The position numbers and the translations under genes were made by a program. DNA of 64,000 bases, taken from positions 110,727-174,726 of the forward strand of contig KV419442.1 in NCBI GenBank assembly GCA_001630475.1, written 5' to 3'. Shown piece by piece: positions 33,831-45,952 of this stretch. The stretch is from Sistotremastrum niveocremeum HHB9708 (Eukaryota > Basidiomycota > Agaricomycetes > Sistotremastrales > Sistotremastraceae). The notes under the pieces were generated by a model. That model ran no database searches and was not told where the DNA came from. It saw only the letters and a list, made by a program, of their open reading frames with translations. Within the stretch, counting starts at the first letter, position 1. Every line of letters starts with the position of its first letter.

Positions 33831-36800
33831 TGAATGATGAATGATGAAGGCGGAGAGAGGATCGATGAAAGCGTCGTGGACCTCATTTACCCTCACATCA
33901 TACTACCCAGGCCTCATATCTAAATCCATATCCTTATCCGCTCAGCATCCACAATGGGACCTGGATCCACGTCCACATCTGCTTTAAGCTTTCCTGCCCC
34001 TGCCATCGAATCCGAATCCAGTATTCCATTACATCACTTCAGAATCTTACCAGCTCTCGAGATCTCCAGACACTCCGGTATCGCGATGCGTTGCGTTGCG
34101 ATACATGTTGCGATACGGTCGGGATCGATGAGTCGACGTACAGATATCAATCCATCGACCTAAGTGCAGATACGTGCACAAAGATACATGGCGCAATGTC
34201 CGACCGTCCACCACAAGTGTAAGTGTATGCAGTATCCAGCATATATGTACGAGTAGAGAGAGGAGTTGATCGGACAGATTGGACAGATCTAGAGGGCGAG
34301 ACGAAGGCCTTAGTAAGTAGGTCTTAACAAGGTCTTGGTGGTCCTGGTCTGCGAATGCCGGAGATAGCGTGAGTCTAAGGCTGAGGCGCTCGAAGAACTT
34401 GATATGCAATTCGATATGGCTGACGTGACAGTGATTGATATATAACCACCAGCACTAGTATATCCATCCTCATCCTCCTCTCTGGTCCGAATTCTGGCTT
34501 ACAACCGATAGTCTTCTATGGCGTCGATTTCATATTCCTTCCTCTCATCCTATCCAAAAAAAATATTAATCAAAAGCTGACGATCAAAAATATCAGATCA
34601 TTCAACATACATATGTAACAACATAAAAAGGGAAAGAAGGCTCGACTCGGCCCCCGTCGAATAATCACCTAGCTATCCCAGACGGGACTGAAGTCTGGTC
34701 TGGAGATAGTCGAGATCACTCTGACGGTGACGATGGACATCGTTGGAGAGTCACGAGCCACGACAAACGCAGCGAAAAGGAACGCGATAACGGTGATGGA
34801 GGTATTCGTATCACGTTCCCTTGACCGGGCCTGGGATATCTTCACCAGCAATGCCAGTGTATCGGGTATCGTACCCTCGTCCGCGTCCACGTCTGTATCT
34901 GAACCCGAACCTGAATCCGACTTCAAAGCCATGCCCGTGTTCAGATCAACGTCCGCGTTCGAGGACGAGGACGAATACGAGTCGGTAGCCACACCCACAG
35001 CAGGATTGCCGTCCAGGAAGGTCCTGGTGAGTCCCGATGAGTCCCGTCGAGTCCCGTGAGTCGGGGGCGTCATTTCCTACCACGCCGACACGACGCCGCG
35101 ATGTGTTGTGATGCGATCTGCTTTAATTTGATGCGTCGGACAAGTATGGTGAGATCACACTATAATTTGCCCAGTATATCCAACAGAAAGCCTCCAGCAT
35201 TGCGTACATCCATCAAAGTATCAGACGGGCGGACGGACAGCAAGGATACGGAAGCCTGATAACTTGTAGAGGACACAAGCTGTGAGGAAAGAAAGTGTTC
35301 GAGTTAAATAAAGCTGAATAAAGGTGGAGATGAAGATCGGAACGGGAATGTAAGACGCGAAATCGCGGAAGGGGAATAATGCGATGGGCGAAAGAGGAAT
35401 GGAGGTAGAAGACGAAGTCGAAGGAATAGGATGGAGGAGAAGGAAATCAGGATCGAAAGCGAGAGACTCATCGTGCTTTCATCTTCTATATTGCATAAGG
35501 AATATCTGCGGTGGTGCTGGAGGAGAAGTCAGCTCGGATTCGTCACGATGACTGAGTGACTGAGAGTCAATAAGTGAATTTCGAAGGGGGAAAGTGACAC
35601 ACTATTATCAGAAGGAAGTCGAGATCGTGAGTCATCAATCAATTCGACAACTTGAAGATGACTTTAAGGAATGTCGAACAACTCCGCCAATACTAGAAAG
35701 AAAGACGAGGAGTTGGGCCGACTCCAATCCTGAGAAGACGGATTGACTGACCGAGCGACTCAGTGACTGAGTAAGGGACACCATTGGCAAGATCGAAGAG
35801 ATCGCGAGTCATCGGTTGACTCGAGTTCTGGATCGAAGTTGATGGATCTATCGTACGAGGGCGACCGTCGCGTTGGCGGATGCGATTGAAGAGGATCCGG
35901 ACAATCGTAAGCTTAAGTAGAGGCTCGGGGAGAGACTTTGTATGGGAGATGCGGAAGATAGAGTATGGCGGATCTGAAGGATCTGGGATTGAGGATCGAA
36001 ATCAAAAAGCGATTATAGGATGACGAACGAGGATGATAGAGATAGAGGATTGAAGGATTGAAAGAATAACACGACTCGAGGATGAGAAGGCGGATGCAGA
36101 AGTTCTCATGCCGTGCCGAGAGCGTTTACAAGAGTTGGACGATCTTGAACGATCGCTAATGATAGACTCGAGAGTGAGATTTTGTGCCGAGAGAGATGTA
36201 TGGTGGATCTGAAGGATTTGAGGTTGGTGTCGAAATCGACGAGCGTTGATAGGTTGACGAACGAGGATGCGAGGATGATCGAGATAGAGTAATAGCACGA
36301 GCCGAAGAAGAGAAGACCAATTGCGTATGCAAGGAGAGATGAGAGCTCGGCGCGTTAGGTAGGTAGGAAACGGAAAAGACGCCATATGTCTGCAGGATTG
36401 TGAGCATGAGTACTTGGCGATGAACGTTCGATCACCATACTACACACCTTGCGCTATAACTTACACTCAATGAATGCGTGTACTCCAGAACGCATGTTGG
36501 ATATTATATCGCATGTCGCCTCGTTGCTTGGTATGTACACGTACATTCGCATCCTTCTCATGCGCAGTAGTTCGGATGACTAGCAGATCCAGCAGATCTG
36601 GAGACACATGAGATCGTCCATGGACACGATGCATGGTGTATAGTCGAATCGTACCACACGAACGAGGTGGGCGGCATATTCAAGTTGGCCACACTACGCT
36701 TCGAGTTGTGCACACCGTCACGGTCATCATCCACACGATCTCCATTAATTCCTTATGGTCCCATCTCATCGAACCACATTCACCAGCGCCAATTTAATTC

Positions 36801-37228
36801 CTCCTCATTTCCCAGAACAGAATCGTTGTGCTGCGCCTGCAATTGGAACGAGAGTATGATTGCATGAATTGTCAGAATAGCTAAGAGCACAAGTCAGAGC
36901 GGAGGAAAGAGCAAGTGTGAGAAAAAGAATTCGTGAGTCCTCATGACGACTCTCGGCCCGAACTCGCCTAATAGCAATCTCCATCGGCCGAAGACACTTC
37001 TCATCCATCCATCGAAGCAAGCGAAGTACAAAGTGTTCATAGTGAATCATAGAGACCATACGACCACGAAGTCAAACGTACACGTGTATACCTCCTAAGA
37101 AGTATATGTAAGGGACCAGGGCAAGAGTAAGGGCCAGGGGAACTCGAAAGGACTGAAGTGACAATTCAAGTTACGTCGTAACGAATCGTTGATCGGATCC
37201 AGACTCCGACTATTCTTCATCTTCCGCC
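33831..37228. other. 3.4-kb gene-poor stretch
   Basis: No gene supported. Opposite-strand frames at 34669-35073 (minus, 134 codons, one hydrophobic stretch ITVIAFLFAAFVV) and 34727-35059 (plus) overlap in Ser/Asp-rich sequence and neither stands out. A diverged tandem repeat occupies 35955-36400. The part next to 37229 holds the LC8 promoter. Confidence 0.4.
35955..36400. repeat. diverged tandem duplication, unit about 230 bp
   Basis: Two consecutive units can be aligned by eye. Each contains GGATCTGAAGGAT, a GTCGAAATC/ATCGAAATC word and TGACGAACGAGGATG, in the same order about 230 bp apart. Non-coding. Confidence 0.5.
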
Positions 37229-37759
37229 ATGTCTGTAAAAGCAAGTCCCCTTCCTTGCAACGCGTCCAGCCTCTAACCTCCCAATACTAATGGACACGAT
37301 GTACAGCTCGAAGACACACCCGCATCCACCGCATCAGCCACCTCAGGCCCCGGCCCCAACGCCCCCGCATCCACCGCACCCGCCGGCGCCCTCGGTTCCG
37401 CCTCCGCTGGTGCAGCAGCAGCTGGCGCCGCAGCAGGAAAAGCGATAATAAAAAACGCAGACATGTCCGAAGAAATGCAACAAGACTCCGTCGACATCGC
37501 CTCATCCGCCCTCGAGAAATACAACATCGAAAAAGACATCGCAGCGAGTATAAAGAAGGATTTCGATAGGAAGTATGGGCCGACGTGGCATGTTGTTGTA
37601 GGGAAGAATTTTGGGAGTTTCGTTACTCATGGTGCGTCCCCCTCTCCATCCATCAGACTGATGAGAAAGACTGATTTACTGGGGGTTGGGTGGGTAGAGA
37701 CGAAACATTTTATATACTTTTATGTGGGGAGTCTCGCTATTCTGATTTGGAAATCATAA
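37229..37759 (+). CDS. dynein light chain LC8 (DYNLL type) with N-terminal extension
   Basis: LC8 is the small dimeric hub bound to dynein intermediate chain and many other partners in the cytoplasm. Exons 37229-37234 (ATG TCT only), 37307-37631 and 37698-37759 give 130 residues. The core matches animal LC8 closely: [57 protein letters not shown] and [21 protein letters not shown]8 is normally about 89 residues. Here about 40 extra Ala/Pro/Gly/Ser residues precede the core ([18 protein letters not shown]). The two-codon first exon is the only way to place an ATG before the extension; translation from the internal ATG of NADMSEEM would lose the first core strand. Confidence 0.93.
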
Positions 37760-39369
37760 CCTCCCTTCACGCGTCGCTCTCTTCTTTCGGTGTTGGCGTT
37801 GGTACTCTGTACTAGCGACCTCTATTAGCTTCTTCATCGCTCTGCCAGTCATAATCATAATCGCTCTTCTCATCCATCCACATCTCCCGTGAACGTGACG
37901 CGTCAATTCTTCAAGAGTCAAGACTGAAGGCTGATCAGATCGATCGCGATGATTCGACATTTCCCCTTCCACCGTACCTCGTTCCTTGTCCCTCAAGCCT
38001 ATCCTAGTATAACGACAAGAATAGCGCGCGACCCCATTCCCCAATCCTTCCGATTCTAATTTACCATGTACCGTGAAACACGCGCGTACCCCAGATTCCA
38101 TTCATGTTCCTCTCCCCTTCTTCATGTTCTCCGTCGAGCGCTCGTCCAGCGCCTAGTCTTCAAGCATGTGCCTCATCTCGTTTTGTTTCGTTTCACGCGT
38201 CACGTATGTATGGACGCGTTCAGGTCTCACTCGCGGAAGACGGAAGCAGAATGAGTGCCATATCAAGTTGGATTCAAGATCGTCTATTGGTCTCATGCGC
38301 GCTTTGCAATATTGAAATATGTTAACGACCCGAGCGAAGGAAGATGTTCAACGTGAACGCGATCATGCCTAGGGAGCACATGATCTCCCCTTCGACGCGT
38401 GCAACCTGCGCGGTATTCATGCATTCGTGTTAAGCGCCAATGCTGTTCGGTGAGGAATAAGCATGAAGCATGACGCGTCGCTTCACATCGAAATGCACCT
38501 TTACATCCGCGTGAATCCAATATTAATACATGGAATCACTTCGTCGTGTCATCGTGTAAGTACTAGTCTGAGTGAGAGGAGTGAGGGTGAGAGTGCCAAG
38601 TCCGATAGATCCGATCTCTCTCTTGTGCGCATGCATTACCCTAGTACTCGGATTCTAAAATTATAAATAATAAAAGAAAAGAAAAGAATAACTCGGAATG
38701 ATGAAAGGTCAACATGAAGATCACTGATCGGAACACCCAATACTCGATATAGCAAACACAGGAACAAGTACAGATCCGCCGACTCTCAATACTTACGCCG
38801 ACTCGGACTCAATCCATCAATCGACTTGCAATTGTTGATCAATGGCATCGCCGACTCGACGCCGAGCTTGCATCGCATAGAATTTGACTTTGATAGCGCC
38901 GATTATTTTGATCGCTTGATGAGATCGAAGAGGTAGCTGCGACTTATCGTTATCAATACATTTACTGATAATCAACTGAGATAATCAGCCATTATCTGTG
39001 AGAAGTGAGAATGCAGTTGAGATCGCCAGGCTACTAGGACGAGCGAAGGGGAGAAGGCGTAAGAGGTTGCAGCGACTGTATATAATTTATTTTCCGACGA
39101 ATCGGGAAGAGAACAGGAAGAGGACATGAGGAACATGGAAATCTGGAGCTACATCTGAAGCTACATCTGAAGCTACATATCGAGATCGGAATCAGTAGAC
39201 TAGTACAACTAGAACTGAAAAGTCAAATCGACGTCGACGTCGACTATCAAGACGAGGGGCAGGACACAAGTCGGGTAAAAGCAAACGGCGGGAGGAGAGG
39301 GAGGTCGAGAAACAGGAGGAGGAAAAAAAGAAGAAGAAACAAGAGAGAGAAAGAGATAAAACAGAACCG
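37760..39369. other. intergenic, no gene recognised
   Basis: Short open frames only. Between the LC8 3' end and the 3' flank of the GATA gene. Confidence 0.35.
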
Positions 39370-39580
39370 ATAATGATAGACACGAAAACGAAAACGAAAA
39401 CGATAGCAAGCGACGACGACGACGAAAAGGAAAGGAAAGGAAAGGAAAGGAAAGGAAGAAAAACCAGAGAACGAGGAGGAGGAGAGGAAAGGAGAAGGGA
39501 GGAGCGCGACTTAGTAACAAGTACGCATACGACTCTGCAACACACGGAGAGAGAGAGAGAGAGACGGATGATCGTCCGGA
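39370..39580. repeat. purine-rich low-complexity tract
   Basis: Simple repeats on the plus strand: (ACGAAA)n, (GAC)n, (GGAAA)n around 39427-39460 and (GA)n around 39548-39565. The tract is just downstream of the GATA gene, so it is a pyrimidine tract in that gene's 3' region. It creates long artificial open frames on both strands. Confidence 0.8.
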
Positions 39581-39776
39581 GGCGAAAGTGAAAGAGAATA
39601 GGACGGCGGTGCAAGTACAGAGGGAGAGAAGGATACATCGAGGTATACGATGGACCGCGCATCGCATCGCATCACGCGTACGACGCGTGAATCGGAAATC
39701 GACGAACACGGAAAGACTAGGATGGGACGCGTCCTACGACACACTCCGACCCCGAATCCATCCAGTATATGGGGTT

Positions 39777-41922
39777 TCACGACCTCGAAAGAATAGGAGG
39801 AAGGGTAACACCATCATCCCTTCCACCCGAATGGGAATGGATATATCCATGTCCCTGATTCTGCCCATGACCGTGCGCGGAGGTCGATGCGGACGAAGAG
39901 GAATACCGATAAGGATGCACATGCGAATGCGTCATATAAGGCGACGAATGCGTCGAACGTGTTGAATGAGAGTGCATATGCGTAGCCATATTCGCTGAGC
40001 CGGAAGTCGAATTAGGATGGTCGGACTGGAGATTGTATTCTCCATCGAGTTCGTCGTCTATATCCATATCTTCCTTCAGTGCGGGAGCTGGAGCTGGAGC
40101 TGGAGATGCTCCGTTTGACTTTGTTGGATTCGTATGAGGATTGGGGAGGATCTGAGATCCGGTACGGGGGGTGCCTTCTTTCGATGTCGACGCTGAGTTC
40201 GCAGAGGACGAATTGGATGAATTTGCATTCGAGTTGGGAGTGAGATCTCTAGCTGGTGCTAGAGACGAAGAACCGGATGTCGAATTGGAGGTTGAGGTGG
40301 ACGTGGAGTTGTTCGTCCTCTTATACGCCTTCCTCTCCCTCAATCCACATTTATTACACAACTGAAATCCGTGTTAGTTTCGTTTTTGAATAGAAGAGGG
40401 GAGGGGGGAAAAGGGACGTACAGTCTTCCCAGGTTGAACGACACTCCTTCTCCATCCTGCAGATTGTGTGACGTCGCATGTGAAACATCTTCTCCCATTC
40501 CCAATTGTACCGCCATTACCACCGTTGCCTACGATCTGTTGTCCACCAATCGACAAGCTATTACTGCCATTCCCGGTTCCGTTCGGCATAGAGTATATAT
40601 CATACTCCCCCACCATCCCATCCGCGAACTTCATCCCTCCCTGTCCTGGCATCCCCGCCGCCGCCGACGACATAACATGCGATCCAGACTGGGCGGAAGA
40701 TTGAGAAGTTTGAGAGGGGAGATGAGAATGCTTGCGTTCCCTCAATCCACACCTATTACATAATTTCTTCCCTGGGTGGAGTGAGGATGAACGCCATGCG
40801 GGGGATATGGTCGTTTGGCATTCGTAGCATTGTTTCTCTCCTTGTCCTCCACTTCCTCCTCCGTTAGGAGTGGTAGAATGAGAAGGGCCGGGTTTGCCGG
40901 GAAGGGATGTCGAGGAGGAGAGGGTGGAAGAGTTGGAGAGAATGGAAGAAGGGATGGAGGGGGACGTCGTATTGGATGAAGGGTTCGACCCAAGGGACGT
41001 TAAACCCGTCGTCGTCGACAGATTCGACGCAGAGGACGATGAACTCGACGCTTTATCCATCTCAACTCCCCCCGTCTCTCCCCCAGTACCAGTCCCGTCT
41101 ACACGAAGACGTTCTCTGTCGAGCTGTTCTTTCATAGCTCTCTTACGCGCGCGTGCACGTTCCGCCAATCCACATTTATTACACAACTGGTCAAAGACGA
41201 ATGTTAGATTGGGGATAAGAAGGAGGGAGGGGAGGGAGGGGGACGTACGACTGAACCCGGGTTATCGATTGATTTACGCCATCCTGAGGGATGGGTGTCT
41301 GCGCAGTTTGAACATGATCGACCTGTTGTGGTTTGCGAATGGCGGGGTGGGGAATTTGTGTTAGCGTTCGTATGAGGAGGAAGAGAAGATGATGTGGGGC
41401 GTTGGTTGAGGGTTTGGTGTGGAGGAATGGGAGATTGCATCGACGGCTGTTGTGCCTGTCCTTGGTTCTGGTGGCTTTGGGAGTGGCCTTGCGAATGGGA
41501 CTGCGAGTTGGAGGGGTGAGATTGGTGGGATTGGGAAGAATGATGATGGAAGAGAGAAGGATGTATTTCGGAGGGATAATAGCCTGCATGTACGAGGTTA
41601 TGACTCTGCATATCTTTGTTCGTTGCGCTTCCGTTATCTGGACCCGTCTCTGTAGACGTAGGTTCAAGTGTCGCGGGTGGAATGAATTCGCGGAATATGT
41701 CCTCTTGTTGACTGTGCGTCTGGGTGTGAGGGAGGGCTGAGAGGTACGATTTGTCGAATACGAAAGGCTCAAGCACGAGCTCACTAGCAAAGCACAAATC
41801 AGTACACGTCCACTCCGCAAGGCAGAATGAAGGGGATATATATCAATCACAGCTCCAGAGACTCACTGAGTTATGGAATGATGATGATGATGATGATCAT
41901 CGTGATCGCGTACGATTCGCAT
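39777..41922 (-). CDS. transcription regulator with three GATA-like zinc fingers
   Basis: Nuclear DNA-binding protein of 646 residues in four exons (41867-41922, 41249-41783, 40422-41186, 39777-40361). Fingers: 1, CSNCADTHPSGWRKS with LCNKCGLAERARARKR after the second intron; 2, CYECQTTISPAWRSSSLHPG and KKLCNRCGLRERKH in one exon; 3, CFTCDVTQSAGWRRSVVQPG with LCNKCGLRERKAYKR after the third intron. All three have C-x2-C-x19-C-x2-C spacing instead of the usual x17 or x18, and a WR in place. Fingers 1 and 3 are cut by introns at the same place, which points to internal duplication. The rest is Ser/Asn/His-rich, disordered, with His and Gln tracts. The start at 41922 gives a His-rich N-terminus (MRIVRDHDDHHHH). 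A long gene-free region upstream suits a regulated gene. Confidence 0.85.
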
Positions 41923-43592
41923 AGCCAGCCTCGGATGAGGGAAGGACGCACAGCTTGGATGAGAAGGGCTCGCCGATCGCTTCCTGCGAGCGAAAGGGAG
42001 ACTCAGTGAGAGAAAATAGCCGGATTACGTGACGCAACGCTGTGCTATCCGTCACGCGAGAACGAGGCCGATACGCCGTGGCTGCGCTGCCATCCCATGC
42101 CGTGAGCGATGATCATAATCATACAGCAGTGGGCTCATGTATGTGCTTCATCCAGATCATCATCGCCAATCTCTTCTAATCTAAGAGTCCAATCCATCCA
42201 ATCACCGATCCACAAATCTGATTTCCGGGATCTATCAAGCACTATCCCGGGCATCCCACCCAATCACTGAAGTGCATCATAATCCAAGTTTCAAGAAGAG
42301 ATCAGGGGGTGATTAAAGGTGTGAATACGGTGAGTATCAGGATTTGCTGTGCTATAAACCCAATGAGCTGGGCTGTGTTAACAGTGTTATTGTGATTCCG
42401 GTGATCAATTCTCCTTCGCCTTCGAGGATCGTTTGTACAACACAGCACTTGCTATTCTCGACGTGGCACGCTTCACGCTATTGTGTTTGGATCCGCTCGG
42501 TGGTAAACTCAGGCGTGGATCAACGCCGATCCAATGTTCTATTTCCAGCAAAACTCTTGATCGAGGAACAAACACGACGATTTTCAGGCCCTCCACCCTC
42601 CCTTGTGAAGTAGTCGGGGATATCAACACCCGCCGATGGGAGCGCTCGGCATTCTATCCAGCGAGTCTCAGTACGCGTAGGAGTAGCACATACTTGATCG
42701 GATCTATCAGGCATCAATCTGATCACCGCCTCGACTCGACTCACTCCGCTTTCTCTCTCCCACATCGTCATCCTCACAGTACATGTCTCGTTCTGTTCTG
42801 CGCCACCAAGGAGAATTCATAGAAGGAATTGGATGGGCGTCCGATCTAATTCGATATCTATCTGCCTATCGCGAATCCCTTCACGTCTTCGACTCAGATA
42901 TCACGAATCAGGATTTTCAGGCCACACAGCTAAGATCCAGCACAAGCCGATCTACGATCTACAATCTTCTTCTTCTTCCGCGCATCATTGGCATAACCCC
43001 TGTCAATCCATACTTCGAATCCGAATGCCCTACTTCGCCTAACCGTGTCAATCCGTGCCACGCATCCTCGTACCCAGAATCGTGTTCGGCCATCACTCAT
43101 CAATCTTCTTTGCTCGTCCCTTTCCTTGTTCCACTTCGTTCCACTTCAGCTTTCCCTTCTCACGACTCGTACTCTCTACTCTACTCTACTCCCTACAATC
43201 CTCATCCGATCTTTCCGATCGATTGAGTTCTCAGAGTCAATCATCAATCTCGATCAACCTGAACTTTGTCAATCCCTCGATCGTCGATCTCGATCTGAAC
43301 TACCTACCCACACAACAGACTAGTACTAGTTGTCGACATATGCATGATCAACCCTTACTCCCAAATCCGCTCCAGTCTCTAGATCTCTTTCGCTCCATGT
43401 CCTCAAGCAAGCCCAACATCTGGTCATAAATTCTCCCCATCGTCTTCGGTCGATCACTCGTTCCTTCAATGCATCGGATCCTCCTATATATAGCGCCCCT
43501 ATCATGAAGACGGAAGACCATCGATCGCTGGGGTATGGATAATACTTCCTTGACCTCTTCCGATCATTAACATCGTAGCACGCGGTGCGCTA
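41923..43592. other. long upstream region of the GATA gene
   Basis: No gene supported. Open frames of 120-150 codons near 42433-43429 are Ser/Arg-rich and overlap one another in different phases, so they are read as non-coding. Probably 5' UTR and regulatory DNA of the GATA gene. Confidence 0.4.
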
Positions 43593-44017
43593 ACCCACCT
43601 TGTGAAGGGAGGTGAATTTAAGTGTCTTAACCACGGCGAGAATTCACACCTAGACTTGCATTCAAATCGAATTTATGCTTTCAGTTGCTTTCAGTAAAAG
43701 GGATGACATCGCCGATAACTCCGGCCACGCGTCGCAGATAATAAGCGCCTAAAAGTCGGTGCAGCGTCGATCCAGCTCGCTCAATTTTGCGGATGGGCAG
43801 CTGAAAAGCGATAGAATAGACGGTTAGATCATATGTGACACAACTGTGCAATTTTTATGGCGAATGACCTTGAAACAGAGGAGCAATTAGCTTCGAAGTC
43901 CCCGATACAAAACTTTCAATCCGAGAGCCCCCACCACTCCCCTTCCGCCGCTAACCCCGTGATGACGTAAGAGAAAAACCGGACACTTAAATTCACCTCC
44001 GCTTCGCTACGGTGAAT
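43593..44017. mobile_element. MITE-like element with inverted ends, probable TA target site
   Basis: A perfect 19-bp word GGAGGTGAATTTAAGTGTC (about 43609-43627) recurs as its exact reverse complement near 43981-43999. The inverted similarity extends outward with some mismatches to CACC/GGTG ends. TA dinucleotides flank the proposed 425-bp element (43591-43592 and 44018-44019), which would fit a Tc1/mariner-type non-autonomous element. No coding capacity. The exact ends are uncertain because TA is too short to prove a duplication. Confidence 0.6.
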
Positions 44018-44135
44018 TATGTATATCCGCCCTAGGCCTGATCTCCGTTCCTTCTACCGTATGACATCTCATTCGAGTCTTTACATATATTAATCGATAT
44101 ATCAGGAAAGCACTGGCAGAAGAAGCAGGGTACCG

Positions 44136-44160
44136 CCTCCCGTCCCGCGTTCGGCTCGCA
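44136..44160 (+). repeat. 25-bp recurring motif, copy 1
   Basis: Best form of a word (CCTCCCGTCCCGCGTTCGGC then TCGCA) found four times between 44.1 and 46.0 kb. It follows a purine-rich run. Confidence 0.6.
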
Positions 44161-44430
44161 ATCCATTCATCATCATCAATGCCATTCACCGTACCGTCCT
44201 CTAATACTATACTGTACGCATCCCCCGCTGCCCCCGATCCACCATTTTGGCGACCTACTAAATAATCGATATTGTTCTTACAGTAAGTATATTATTTCTC
44301 ATCATATATTATCTCGAGGTTGATTTTCTCTACGTTTATCAATATGCAATATGACTTTCCGTATCGGTCCCAGTTGATCATGATACCTTTCATCAGTGGT
44401 GAAAGGATAGAAGAATAGAAGACATCATCG

Positions 44431-44455
44431 CCTCCCGTCCCGCGCTCGGTTCGCA
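44431..44455 (+). repeat. 25-bp recurring motif, copy 2
   Basis: Differs from copy 1 at two positions (CGCGCTCGGTTCGCA end); also preceded by an AGAAGAATAGAAGA-type purine run. Confidence 0.6.
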
Positions 44456-45033
44456 CAGAAGCCGATGCCATCTAATCTCGAATCACACTTTCCGCTCATA
44501 TCTAGACTGATTTCCTTCCTCCTGAGAGTTGATAGTACTATCTCATTACTATAAGCTTACCATTTATAGCTCCCATATTCCCATTCGACTTTTCTAATCC
44601 GCCTCTTGATGAGAGCTTCTCCGAGAAGTCCGAAACTCATTACAGCAGGACCCGAATAATAACTTCCTATACTGGTCAAGTTGATACTGGTAACAATGGA
44701 GCAGCAGCATGTTCATCGGCGCCCATCATATCTCATCATTCCAGTACATACTACCCATCCTATCGCCCAATTATAGGAATCTTGCTATTCCAAACCGCTC
44801 AAGGAAGCGACTCTGAAATAATCATGTCTTCTCGACTCTCGACTGCTCGAAATAGTGTTGCGGGAGGGAGATTATTCAAGGATGATATTAGTATAGTATT
44901 CCTTGACTATGGGAGATTTCACATTGGGCTTCGTACCGTACTATTACTACTATATCCTCGCACACATTCCTCATTCAGATTCACCAGGAACCGGGAGCCG
45001 AGTTTGTTGATCACGATCAACTTGAAGTAAAGG

Positions 45034-45058
45034 CACCGTCCCGCGTTCGGTTCTCAGC
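45034..45058 (+). repeat. 25-bp recurring motif, copy 3
   Basis: Shares CCGTCCCGCGTTCGGTTC with copies 1 and 2; flanks diverged. Confidence 0.5.
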
Positions 45059-45924
45059 TTGGTTCTAAATCATGTCTTCATCACGCGTCACAATCCGCCG
45101 GCAGAAGCTCAAGTCCTCGCTTCCCCTATCCCAAATAAAGTCCCCGGAGAAAAATATCAATGAGAGCTCGAGCTAGTCGAAATTATCGATTGTTGATGTC
45201 ATTAATATTGATTGCCGTGATCTTCAGAAGTGCATAGGATTCCCCGCTCGACACTCGGAATTTCGTACGTTTTATCTTACATGTATTGATAGGAACAAAG
45301 GCCGGCTCTTCATTGGCAGAATATCTGTCCATGAATCATCCTCACGCTATCGATATCCCAGTCGTTTTACAGAAATAAATAAATGACTGAGCTACAGCTA
45401 CGTAATAACGGCTTCGGACGCATCTCATCAATCTTCATCAGAGATCACAGATCGGCCTCATCAGTTCTTCAGTCCTCATCATCCCCATGAATCATAGCTC
45501 AATGCTTCACATGAGCCCGGATTATGATCTTCCTCTCTCATTGGTTCACTATGATCATTGGATCATCTCATGAGACTCAGACTCAGATGCCTAAACTAAA
45601 TCACTATGTACTGTAAGCGAATGGCTATTCGCTCCGAAACGTGTTTCACTCCACCGGTCACCGTTCCAGTGGTCGAATTTATCTATGGACGACGTCAACG
45701 TTGACACAAATAGCCAACGGTGGATTGCTATCCGTTTCCAAAGGCAAAGCATTAACAAGCACAGATTTACGGACCTGCCGATCTAATAGAATTCGAATTG
45801 ATCGCCGAAGAAACGTTTCGCACAGCATATATATATGTGCTATAGTAGTACAGACTATAAATACCGACCTGAGTCTCTAGCTCGGTTCGATATTCACCAA
45901 TATTCATGTGGCAAAAATTAAAAG

Positions 45925-45952
45925 CTTCCGTCCGGCCCGGCGTTCGGAACTC
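45925..45952 (+). repeat. 25-bp recurring motif, copy 4 (degenerate)
   Basis: TTCCGTCCGGCCCGGCGTTC followed by GG; two small insertions relative to the others. Confidence 0.4.

Noticed and set aside
34669-35073. Opposite-strand frames, one with a hydrophobic stretch
   Set aside because: Both strands are equally open because of biased composition; no start context, intron or homologue supports either.
39192-39709. Two long overlapping minus-strand open frames (156 and 166 codons)
   Set aside because: They run through simple purine/pyrimidine repeats, which rarely make stops; composition is Ser/Leu/Phe only and no domain is present.
42433-43429. Several 100-150 codon plus frames upstream of the GATA gene
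   Set aside because: They overlap one another in different phases, are Ser/Arg-rich and lack domains; read as UTR or regulatory DNA.
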